NCBI GenBank assembly: GCA_003281635.1
Contig: QCBK01000001.1
Location: 1 to 64,000 of the forward strand
DNA: 64,000 bases
Direction of reading: 5' to 3'
Origin: Prochlorococcus sp. AG-347-G22
Lineage (GTDB): Bacteria; Cyanobacteriota; Cyanobacteriia; PCC-6307; Cyanobiaceae
The translations under genes and the position numbers were made by a program. The notes under the pieces were generated by a model. The model was not told the DNA's origin. It saw only the letters and a list, made by a program, of their open reading frames with translations, and did not search any database. This document shows, piece after piece, positions 20,811-28,379 of the stretch (its first letter is position 1; each line of letters begins with the position of its first letter).

Positions 20811-20845
20811 AAAGCTCTGCAAATTCATGAGATGCAGAGCTTTTA
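20811..20845 (+). terminator. Rho-independent terminator
   Basis: AAAGCTCTGCA-aattcatgaga-TGCAGAGCTTTT, 11-bp perfect stem. Confidence 0.75.
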
Positions 20846-21119
20846 AATATTAAGTAAATGATTTATATAAATCTATTGATTATAAAACCTTTTTTCTTAA
20901 TCAAAGAAAAAGAGACCGATGAATGTGATGAAGATACTGAATTCACGGCCCCTTTGATAACCGTATTTTTCGGTAGATACGACAATGAATCACCTCCTTT
21001 ACTAATGTTTTTTTTAAAGATAACTAAAAGAATGAAACAAGGAAAGAAATTCGTTAAAAATTTAAAAGTTTTTTAACAAATTAACGATATAAATCTCTTT
21101 AAAAATAAAAATAAAGATT

Positions 21120-21785
21120 TTACCAAGGCAAAACTTCTCCGTTGGCATGCCAAAACGTACCCGAGTTATTTTTATTTAAAGAATCAATACGTTTTAAAAG
21201 ACCATTTGCTGATTCTTCAGGACTAATTCCATTTCTTGTAAAGCCAGTCATTCTTGTACTCACTAACCCAGGATGCAAAATAGCTACATAAATATCATCT
21301 CTTGATAAATCTATAGAAAGTGATTTTGCTGCCATTGACAAGGCTACCTTAGACATCCTGTAACCATAAGAACTTCCAGATGTATTATCTTCAATAGATC
21401 CCATTCTACTTGTGATAAAAGCAACTTTAGAAGATCTTTTTAAAAGGTGTTTAAGGGATTTGGTCATACATATTGGGCTCAATGCATTAACTTCAAATTG
21501 ACGCAAAATACTTTTCTTTTCTAAGTTTTCGAACGAATTAAATTCATAAATTCCTGCATTATGAATTAAGCAATCTAAATTAACTCCAGAAAGTTTTTCA
21601 CACAAATTTGTTATCGACTCATCTGAAGAAATTTCTATATTCTCTTCAATTCTCACCCCTAAATCTCTAAGTTCTTTTGAAACTTTCCTACACGTTGCAA
21701 TTACATTATCTCCCCTCATATGAATTTGCCTACATAGTTCTAATCCAATTCCCCTATTTGATCCTGTAATTAGATAAGTCGACAT
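21120..21785 (-). CDS. short-chain dehydrogenase/reductase
   Basis: TGSNRGIGLELC, HNAGIY, YGYRMSKVAL. Confidence 0.88.
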   Translation of the reverse strand: MSTYLITGSNRGIGLELCRQIHMRGDNVIATCRKVSKELRDLGVRIEENIEISSDESITNLCEKLSGVNLDCLIHNAGIYEFNSFENLEKKSILRQFEVNALSPICMTKSLKHLLKRSSKVAFITSRMGSIEDNTSGSSYGYRMSKVALSMAAKSLSIDLSRDDIYVAILHPGLVSTRMTGFTRNGISPEESANGLLKRIDSLNKNNSGTFWHANGEVLPW

Positions 21786-21955
21786 CTCTAAACTAAAAAA
21801 AAAATTAACCTAAATCCAAATATAAAATAAAACCAACTAGAAAAAGAAAAAATTTATAAAATTCCTTATTAGATTTTTTAAGGTTATTATAAATTATGAA
21901 ATTAAAAATTTTTATAAAAGAAAGCAAAGATATTTTTATCATCAAAATTTAATGT

Positions 21956-22162
21956 ATGGAAATTTTTAATCAAGAATTTATACAAGAGATTATTAGGTTA
22001 ACTTGGAGAAATCCTGCTTTCATGGCTATAGCTATCGCGTTAGTTTGGCTTATCCCACAATTATTTATCAGAAAAATAATGGCAAAAAAATATGAAAGAA
22101 GAAAAATAGAAATTCAGAAAAATAAAATTCAGAAGCTTTACCCAAATAATACTCCTAAATAA
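21956..22162 (+). CDS. hypothetical membrane protein
   Basis: 68-aa ORF, single TM. Confidence 0.5.
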   Translation: MEIFNQEFIQEIIRLTWRNPAFMAIAIALVWLIPQLFIRKIMAKKYERRKIEIQKNKIQKLYPNNTPK

Positions 22163-22223
22163 GATTTTTATTTATAAGATAATCTAATGAATTAAAAAAA
22201 TACTTTTTGCATCTCAAGGGAAT

Positions 22224-22391
22224 ATGACCTACAAAATAATTAGAATTGATGGTAAAGATGACCAATTAACCGCTCAAAGTTTTGATAAGTATTCAGATGC
22301 ATACGATTTGTTAGAGGAACTATATGGAGATTTATGTTGTTCAGATGCTGATTATGGAGACATAACCTATTACGATATTGTGGAAAAATAA
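22224..22391 (+). CDS. small hypothetical protein (55 aa), not in ORF track
   Basis: MTYKIIRIDGKDDQLTAQSFDKYSDAYDLLEELYGDLCCSDADYGDITYYDIVEK*. Confidence 0.55.
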   Translation: MTYKIIRIDGKDDQLTAQSFDKYSDAYDLLEELYGDLCCSDADYGDITYYDIVEK

Positions 22392-22407
22392 TTTAAAAAA
22401 AATACTA

Positions 22408-22617
22408 ATGGAGAATAAAAAATGGGCTCCCTCCCCAGAAGAAAATTTAGGGCTAATAACAAGTGTATATGAATTCATTAAAGAGGAACTTCTAGAACTT
22501 CAAAAAAAAACTGAATGTCCCGATTCATTTATTTATGATTTTGTTGGCAAGATTCAGAATGAATGGCATCCTGAATCCTGCCACTCCATAGTTAGAAATA
22601 AAAAAAGGAAAAATTAG
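22408..22617 (+). CDS. hypothetical protein; start corrected from 22378
   Basis: MENKKWAPSPEENLGLIT...; first 10 residues of the track ORF overlap the upstream gene. Confidence 0.5.
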   Translation: MENKKWAPSPEENLGLITSVYEFIKEELLELQKKTECPDSFIYDFVGKIQNEWHPESCHSIVRNKKRKN

Positions 22618-22686
22618 AAAATATTAAATCTTCAACGCAAATTTATAAAATTTCTCTAATATGATTTGAATTTAAAATATTAAATC

Positions 22687-22773
22687 ATGATTATTAGAAT
22701 ACTAGGAATTGTACTTATCCTTGGTACGATTGCATATTATGGTTTAGTGTTTACTGGGCAAAACAACCTTTAG
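22687..22773 (+). CDS. micro membrane protein (28 aa), not in ORF track
   Basis: MIIRILGIVLILGTIAYYGLVFTGQNNL*. Confidence 0.4.
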   Translation: MIIRILGIVLILGTIAYYGLVFTGQNNL

Positions 22774-22796
22774 TTTTTAACTTTTAAAAATTCCTC

Positions 22797-23009
22797 ATGA
22801 AATGGCCTCCTACTTTGTGTTGGACAGCACCAAAAACAATTAATGGTAATAGGCATTTTCAAGTTAAAGCTTATGGTGGGAAAAATGACGATAGATGGGT
22901 TGATATTTTCCCTACCAAAAATAAAAAAGATATTAAAAGAATCTCATGGGCAAAACTAAAATCAGAATGGACTACTGGATGGTTAAGGCTCCCAAAAGAT
23001 AAAGATTAA
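22797..23009 (+). CDS. Trp-rich small protein (TIGR02450-like)
   Basis: WPPTLCWTAPKTINGNRHFQVKAYGGKNDDRWVDIFPTKNKK...WAKLKSEWTTGWLRL. Confidence 0.6.
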   Translation: MKWPPTLCWTAPKTINGNRHFQVKAYGGKNDDRWVDIFPTKNKKDIKRISWAKLKSEWTTGWLRLPKDKD

Positions 23010-23090
23010 TTTGTCTATGTAAACAAATATTATTAACCAGAAAACTGTAAAAAATAATACCTAACTCAAAAAAAATAACTTCTAAAATTT

Positions 23091-23282
23091 TTGAAATTGC
23101 TGTTTAATATGAAGTCAGAACCGAAGAAAAAACTCCCTAATAAAAAAGTTATAAGTTCAGCAAAATTCGAAGCTAAAGAACAATTCACAAAATCTGCATT
23201 AGAAAATTTAAAAACAGAAAATGAAAGACTTGTTAATTCACTAAAAAAATCTGGGGAGATTAAAGAATCAAAAAGAAAATAA
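23091..23282 (+). CDS. hypothetical protein
   Basis: 63-aa charged ORF. Confidence 0.4.
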   Translation: MKLLFNMKSEPKKKLPNKKVISSAKFEAKEQFTKSALENLKTENERLVNSLKKSGEIKESKRK

Positions 23283-23333
23283 ACTTACAGTATTTAAAAT
23301 TTTTTATTATTATATACATTTATAGATTGAGAA

Positions 23334-23453
23334 ATGATTGAAAAAATCACTCTTGCAAATTCTCATTTACCTCAACTAATTGGATTCGTTTTAATGTCAA
23401 TTGGTTACACATTAGGCAATAAATTCTATCTTCCGGAAATCAAACAAAAATAA
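23334..23453 (+). CDS. small membrane protein (39 aa), not in ORF track
   Basis: MIEKITLANSHLPQLIGFVLMSIGYTLGNKFYLPEIKQK*. Confidence 0.4.
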   Translation: MIEKITLANSHLPQLIGFVLMSIGYTLGNKFYLPEIKQK

Positions 23454-23804
23454 TAATTTGTATCTATTAAAAATATTTTAAATAAATAACATTGAAAATA
23501 TATTACTTAAAAATTTTTCAATATTTTATCTGATATAAAGTAAAAACTTTAAAGCTAATTCTGTAATTCAATTAAAATTAGCCTTAGTTGCAACTGACAC
23601 ATAAATGTAACAGTAAAGTACTGAAAAATGTGAAATCCAAAGAAAAAGTAAGGATTCATACTAATTTTTTTAAAATATGTTACATTCTTTAATAATTCAA
23701 GTTCAGTTTTCCTCTGTCAATAAAGCAGAAATGAGGAAATGTTTGATGTATACAAATGTCATTTACTCTTTGGCTTACTAATTGAACTCATATGAAATCT
23801 AAAA

Positions 23805-24059
23805 ATGGATGCACTTACTAGTTTTATTGTTGTTATCTTAGCAATTACAATTCAATTCTCTTTATACGCCATCAAAAGGTTGCAGGAACCTTTAGAACCA
23901 AATTATTTGATAGATAAAAATTCGAAAAAAAATAAAAACTATATGGGTAAATTTTGGAAAAATGCCGAAATAACAAATGGGAGATTAGCTATGATTGGTT
24001 TTTTAGCCTTGATAATAAACTACGGTTTTTTTGGGTGGATAATACCTGGTTTTATTTAA
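23805..24059 (+). CDS. hli: high-light-inducible (Hli/SCP) chlorophyll-binding-family protein
   Basis: KFWKNAEITNGRLAMIGFLALIINYGFFG: Hli-type ExxNGRxAMxGF motif. Confidence 0.85.
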   Translation: MDALTSFIVVILAITIQFSLYAIKRLQEPLEPNYLIDKNSKKNKNYMGKFWKNAEITNGRLAMIGFLALIINYGFFGWIIPGFI

Positions 24060-24157
24060 ACTTTCAATACATTAAGGTCTTAAAGAAAAAATAAATCTCT
24101 CGTTCAAAACAAACTCTCCTTTTTAAAAAAAAAATTTTATTATAAATAAAAAAGCAA

Positions 24158-24355
24158 TTGAGTAATTCTGATTTTGATAAAAATGGATTGGACAGTTATG
24201 GAATACATTGGCTTCAATATGCTGCTTTTGCTTTCTCTGGTTTTGCTATATTTACAACCTGGGCATTTTTTTATGATGAAAGATTCCACAACTTTGTAAT
24301 GAATATTTTCAGGGTTATTAATTGCAGTGGGTTCAACTGCAATGGAGCATTTTAA
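24158..24355 (+). CDS. hypothetical membrane protein (TTG start)
   Basis: 65-aa ORF, one TM. Confidence 0.4.
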   Translation: MSNSDFDKNGLDSYGIHWLQYAAFAFSGFAIFTTWAFFYDERFHNFVMNIFRVINCSGFNCNGAF

Positions 24356-24361
24356 AATTCT

Positions 24362-24544
24362 ATGGCTAATCCAGATCAAAAAACAATATTAATTGATAAT
24401 GCTTTTGAGGAAATAAAAAACATTTGTATAAATCTTCAAAAAGATACTAATGCATCTAATTCAGAACTTAAAAGTTTACTAAAACTAATTATTAATGAAT
24501 GGGAGGAAAAAGAAGAACAAAAAACTGGTTTTGGATTCAGGTAA
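24362..24544 (+). CDS. hypothetical protein
   Basis: 60-aa ORF. Confidence 0.4.
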   Translation: MANPDQKTILIDNAFEEIKNICINLQKDTNASNSELKSLLKLIINEWEEKEEQKTGFGFR

Positions 24545-24659
24545 AGTTAGTCACTTTTTAAGAAGAGACTTAGGCCTCAAATCATTTTAATATGAACAGA
24601 TTTTTTTCTTTTAAAATTTAATATTTATAATTTACATTTTTTTAAAAAGAAATTAAAAA

Positions 24660-24689
24660 GGAATGAATCTCAAATAGAAGATTCATTCC
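24660..24689 (-). terminator. terminator (minus strand)
   Basis: GGAATGAATCT-loop-AGATTCATTCC perfect 11-bp stem; on the minus strand followed by TTTTTAATTTCTTTTT. Confidence 0.6.
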
Positions 24690-24839
24690 AGATTCAGCAT
24701 TAGTTTTATCTAGATTTAAATTTTATAATTTAACTCCTCTGGTGGACTGTCAATCATTAGATCCCTCCTATTCAACAAGTTAAACTTACGCCTTACTTAT
24801 TAAGAAAGTAAATCAGTAAAAATGCTGATTTATTATTTT

Positions 24840-24941
24840 CTAAAATGTTTGAATTAAAGATGCCAATTCTGGTGCATCTAATAAAAGTGCAAAAAATGTA
24901 AGCACAACTAATAAAAAAATTGAAAAGTAGAATTGAATCAT
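24840..24941 (-). CDS. micro membrane protein (33 aa), not in ORF track
   Basis: MIQFYFSIFLLVVLTFFALLLDAPELASLIQTF*. Confidence 0.4.
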   Translation of the reverse strand: MIQFYFSIFLLVVLTFFALLLDAPELASLIQTF

Positions 24942-25041
24942 GCTTCAAAATTACTTAAAAAGAATTTTTTAAGTTGTATAAAATAATGCTTTGTTTACAT
25001 AATTAAATATCTCTACCTAGAGAAATTTAATTAGAGAATAA

Positions 25042-25275
25042 TTAAGATGCTTCAGGAGAAAATATCGTCCTATTTTTTTGCCAATACTCACAGCCTTTAA
25101 GTAAATGATCACCCTGTGGTATGCGTTTTTCGTATTTTGGACAGATCAAGACAGTAGCAAAAGTTTCTGTGGTGCTGTAGCGAAAGTGATTGCAAGTAAT
25201 ACAAATCTTTGTTCGTTTTCGTTTTAGAGTAGATTCTTTTAGATATTCCCATTTTGAAGGATTTACCTTGATCAT
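25042..25275 (-). CDS. small Cys-rich (zinc-ribbon-like) hypothetical protein
   Basis: ICITCNHF...LICPKYEKRIPQGDHLLKGCEYW. Confidence 0.55.
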   Translation of the reverse strand: MIKVNPSKWEYLKESTLKRKRTKICITCNHFRYSTTETFATVLICPKYEKRIPQGDHLLKGCEYWQKNRTIFSPEAS

Positions 25276-25277
25276 GA

Positions 25278-25568
25278 TTACTGGAATTTATTAGTAACAA
25301 TTTGCCAACCTCCTGAAATTAATTCATTCCATGTTTCACAAGCACACTCAATAGGATGAAGTCTTGAATTTTTAATTTGGACTGGTTCTCCTAATTCATT
25401 TGCATAGAAAAGATGAGTATATACTTTTAAGTTATTGGATACAGATTTCTTATAACTCTCAAAAAAAATTAATAAACCACTTTTTTTGTTAAACAACCAG
25501 CCAGTTGGGGGGTCAATAAGACTGCCACGATAAAAATAAGTCCGAACATTAGCGACTCCTGAAGTCAT
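25278..25568 (-). CDS. DUF1651-like protein, paralog A
   Basis: GVANVRTYFYRG..PPTGWLFN..SGLLIFF..VYTHLFYANELGEPVQIKNS aligns with ORF 27715..28029. Confidence 0.6.
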   Translation of the reverse strand: MTSGVANVRTYFYRGSLIDPPTGWLFNKKSGLLIFFESYKKSVSNNLKVYTHLFYANELGEPVQIKNSRLHPIECACETWNELISGGWQIVTNKFQ

Positions 25569-25582
25569 AAGTATAATACAGT

Positions 25583-25625
25583 TGTACTATTAATATAAAT
25601 GTACTACTCATAGACGTCAAGTATT
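25583..25625 (-). promoter_or_regulatory. sigma70-type promoter of paralog A
   Basis: Minus strand TTGACG-17 nt-TATATT; TGTACTATTAATATAAATG block shared with 28031-28049. Confidence 0.6.
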
Positions 25626-25760
25626 CCTCTGGTAATTATTTAAATATTAAAATTACTTTCCAGAAATAATCAGCCCTAAACTTCTTATTTGGTAATAGTT
25701 AATACAAGTAACTCCTTGAAAAGGAAAATATCATTTAAAGAGAATCTCCAAAAGAATTCA

Positions 25761-25997
25761 ATGTATCGAAATCCCTTCTATTTAGGATGGAACAAAGGTT
25801 GGTCTTTTTTATTTTTTTTAGAGGGTGGCATTGCAAAAATTGAAGCAAAGGGTTTTGGTATTTCTATTACAACAAAAGTTGAGAAAGGAGAATCACTCCT
25901 AGAATCTGCGGATAGATTAGTCTTGAAAGAGCAAAGAATTAGAAAATCAAGATATTATTCTTGGGTTAAATCTATTAACGAAAAAACAATAAATTAA
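25761..25997 (+). CDS. hypothetical protein; ATG start preferred over TTG 25689
   Basis: MYRNPFYLGWNKGWSFLFFLEGGIAKIEAKGFG... Confidence 0.5.
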   Translation: MYRNPFYLGWNKGWSFLFFLEGGIAKIEAKGFGISITTKVEKGESLLESADRLVLKEQRIRKSRYYSWVKSINEKTIN

Positions 25998-26065
25998 CCA
26001 ATCCTTAAATTTCTAAAGTAATTTGTTGACAGTCAATTTAAAATAGAAACAGTCATTTATTTTTC

Positions 26066-26323
26066 GTGTCCAATAAATTTTATGAATGGTGGAAAAACCA
26101 TAGAAAAGTTGTAACCTACGGGGCTTTTATCATCTTGCTAGGTTTTTATTTATCTCCTGTTGTCAAAGAAGCAAAATACAAAAACCAATGTATTAAGTAC
26201 TCTACTAAAGGAGCTTTAACTAAATTTAATAAGGACGATATAGGAGAAACTTTACTAGAAGAAACAGGTTTGAATATTGATGAACTAGCAAAGATTGAAG
26301 GTTATAAGAATTGCATTAATTAA
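26066..26323 (+). CDS. hypothetical membrane protein (GTG start)
   Basis: 85 aa, one TM segment. Confidence 0.5.
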   Translation: MSNKFYEWWKNHRKVVTYGAFIILLGFYLSPVVKEAKYKNQCIKYSTKGALTKFNKDDIGETLLEETGLNIDELAKIEGYKNCIN

Positions 26324-26355
26324 AAAGTTCGCAAAAATTACGCTGAGTTTTTTAA

Positions 26356-26562
26356 ATGATTAAAGGTATGTTTAAACTTATTTTATTAATATTATTATTT
26401 GGATTTATATCAATAAGTCCAAAAACAAGATATTTGGCTGGCATAACTCTAAAAGAAATTTCTTCATTTCTTTTATGGACTCTTAAATATGAAGATAGAG
26501 AAAAATGGATTATAGATAAACCAAGTTGGATACCTGACCAAAAACTTAATTCATCGTATTAA
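26356..26562 (+). CDS. hypothetical membrane protein
   Basis: 68 aa, abuts the NAD-ligase-like ORF. Confidence 0.5.
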   Translation: MIKGMFKLILLILLFGFISISPKTRYLAGITLKEISSFLLWTLKYEDREKWIIDKPSWIPDQKLNSSY

Positions 26563-27312
26563 ATGAAGACTTATTTAGAAGAACGAATTGAATGGTATGA
26601 CGATAATTATAGAAATGGTAATGCTTTAATCTCTGATAAGCAGTTCGACCAACTTGAAAAAAATTTATTAAGAACAAACCCTAATTGTGATTACTTTAAA
26701 AAGAAAAATAAACTAGTTTTACCTTCATTAGAAAAGGATTCAATAGATGAATTTTTGAGAGGATTATTAGTAGATACCAGATTATTAATTGAACCAAAAA
26801 TTGATGGTTGTGCTGTTGCTTTGCAATATAGGGATGGAACCTTGGAGAAAGCAATTTCAAGAAAAGGGGCAGACGTTACTAGTAAACTTATTAAAGTCCA
26901 AGATATTCCAAATAATCTCCCTCTACGAGGAGCTCTTCAAGTTAGAGGTGAATTGTATGCACCCAACCAAAGTCCAAATATTTCCCAGAGAATCTCTTCA
27001 GGATTTCTAAGAGCTAAAGAAGGATTTTCTGAAAGTCTTAGCTTCTGCGCATTTCAAATACTTAATTCAACACTTAACCAATATGAGTCCAAAAAGAGTC
27101 TTTCAAAGCTTGGCTTCACTATCCCTCAGGATATTTCATGCAACTTTACAAGCCAAGTTGAAGTATTTAGAAAACAATGGCTAGAAGGGAAGCTTTTTAG
27201 TAAATATCCAACAGATGGAATAGTAGTAAAAATAAATTCTAGAAAATTACAATTGATTAGAGAAAAATCAAATTTAGATTATCCTTATTGGCAAGTAGCA
27301 ATAAAACGTTAA
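26563..27312 (+). CDS. truncated NAD+-dependent DNA ligase-like protein (Ia + adenylation domain only)
   Basis: EPKIDGCAVALQYRDG (KxDG), VRGELYAP, YPTDGIVVKIN, YPYWQVAIKR*; ends at motif V with no OB/Zn/HhH/BRCT. Confidence 0.8.
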   Translation: MKTYLEERIEWYDDNYRNGNALISDKQFDQLEKNLLRTNPNCDYFKKKNKLVLPSLEKDSIDEFLRGLLVDTRLLIEPKIDGCAVALQYRDGTLEKAISRKGADVTSKLIKVQDIPNNLPLRGALQVRGELYAPNQSPNISQRISSGFLRAKEGFSESLSFCAFQILNSTLNQYESKKSLSKLGFTIPQDISCNFTSQVEVFRKQWLEGKLFSKYPTDGIVVKINSRKLQLIREKSNLDYPYWQVAIKR

Positions 27313-27425
27313 TGGAATTAATACACCAGATTTTTCCTACTTGGCATATTTACTTGGATGTGTTTTTGGTTGGATTGGCAACTTACGGTTTCCTGAGAAT
27401 TAAGAAAAAAATAAAAACTAAATAA
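27312..27425 (+). CDS. micro membrane protein (37 aa), not in ORF track
   Basis: MELIHQIFPTWHIYLDVFLVGLATYGFLRIKKKIKTK*; overlaps ligase stop (taATG). Confidence 0.4.
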   Translation: MELIHQIFPTWHIYLDVFLVGLATYGFLRIKKKIKTK

Positions 27426-27435
27426 AGTTTTTAAA

Positions 27436-27588
27436 TCATCTGTGGTCCTTAAGCATTGATTTAAGTTGTTCGCTGTCTAATTGTTCAAGATAATTTCTCA
27501 TTGCCAACCAAGATCTTCTGCTTTCTAACTTTCCACTTTGTTTAAATAAATTTGCTGAAACTTGATCTATCAATTCTTTATGAGTCAT
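27436..27588 (-). CDS. hypothetical protein; start corrected from 27624
   Basis: MTHKELIDQVSANLFKQSGKLESRRSWLAMRNYLEQLDSEQLKSMLKDHR*. Confidence 0.5.
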   Translation of the reverse strand: MTHKELIDQVSANLFKQSGKLESRRSWLAMRNYLEQLDSEQLKSMLKDHR

Positions 27589-27718
27589 ATTTATATTCTT
27601 CATCAAGTTCAATGACAACACCATTAAAAAAATCTGCTAATAATTTTGATGGGTCTTGCATAGATATCTTTCTATCTACTTTTGATAATTTCTTTTTGAT
27701 TGGATTTAAGTTAGTCAT
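27578..27718 (-). CDS. small hypothetical protein (46 aa), not in ORF track
   Basis: MTNLNPIKKKLSKVDRKISMQDPSKLLADFFNGVVIELDEEYKYDS*; ATGA overlap with upstream gene. Confidence 0.5.
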   Translation of the reverse strand: MTNLNPIKKKLSKVDRKISMQDPSKLLADFFNGVVIELDEEYKYDS

Positions 27719-28029
27719 ACAGATTCAGGTAATTCAAGTTCTTCAAAAGTCCAACCTTCTAATTGAAGGTCATGCCATTTATCCCAAGCATTATCCAAAT
27801 ACATTTGAGTGGATGATTTAATTGCCATTGGTTCACCAAGATCATTTGCATAATATGTATGAGCAAAAATTCTCATACAATTTCTTGGAGATTTTTTATT
27901 CCTTATAAATAAAATTAATCTGCTGCGGTCTGGGCTAAGCAACCAACCACTTGGGGACTCATTACGATAACCGTAAGAAAAATTAGTCCAAACATTAGCT
28001 CCTCCTAAAGTCATTAATTTGTAATACAT
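27715..28029 (-). CDS. DUF1651-like protein, paralog B
   Basis: GGANVWTNFSYG..SPSGWLLSPDRSRLILF..IFAHTYYANDLGEPMAIKSS. Confidence 0.6.
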   Translation of the reverse strand: MYYKLMTLGGANVWTNFSYGYRNESPSGWLLSPDRSRLILFIRNKKSPRNCMRIFAHTYYANDLGEPMAIKSSTQMYLDNAWDKWHDLQLEGWTFEELELPESV

Positions 28030-28030
28030 G

Positions 28031-28074
28031 TGTACTATTAATATAAATGCATTAGAAATGGATCGTCAAGTATT
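28031..28074 (-). promoter_or_regulatory. sigma70-type promoter of paralog B
   Basis: Minus strand AATACTTGACG-18 nt-TATATTAATAGTACA; same block as 25583-25625. Confidence 0.6.
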
Positions 28075-28140
28075 TTGGCAAATAAATTATTTATACTGAT
28101 AGAGAATAAAAACAGCTCAGTTATTCCAAAAAAAATAAAA

Positions 28141-28181
28141 TACCTACCAAAAGCCTGTTTTAGCAAGCATTTTGATAGGTA
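28141..28181 (-). terminator. terminator of the 6S RNA transcript
   Basis: TACCTAtCAAAA...TTTTGgTAGGTA hairpin followed on minus strand by TTTTATTTTTTTT. Confidence 0.7.
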
Positions 28182-28183
28182 AC

Positions 28184-28357
28184 ACCGGACCCCCGTCAGT
28201 TCTCTGCTGCATCGACCTGGAAATGCCAGAAGAGGATTCAAAGTGGGCTTTCGTTTCCGATTACAAGATCGGTTTACTACCGCATCACGACAGTCTCCTC
28301 ATGTCGAAAGAGAGTCAGATCAGAGCACATAAAGAAGAACTTGACCAAAGATCCAGT
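28184..28357 (-). ncRNA. ssaA: 6S RNA
   Basis: GC-richer non-coding block directly downstream of purK on the same strand; closing helix ACUGGAUC/GGUCCGGU, then GUC(A)AGUUCU/AGAACUGAC, long interrupted hairpin; terminator follows. Confidence 0.75.
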
Positions 28358-28379
28358 AATCTAACTCTAACTTATTTTT

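Noticed and set aside
25109-25300. 63-aa minus ORF
   Set aside because: Out-of-frame overlap with the Cys-rich ORF 25042..25275, which has the better coding signal.
26789-27010. 73-aa ORF
   Set aside because: Alternate frame inside the NAD-ligase-like gene.
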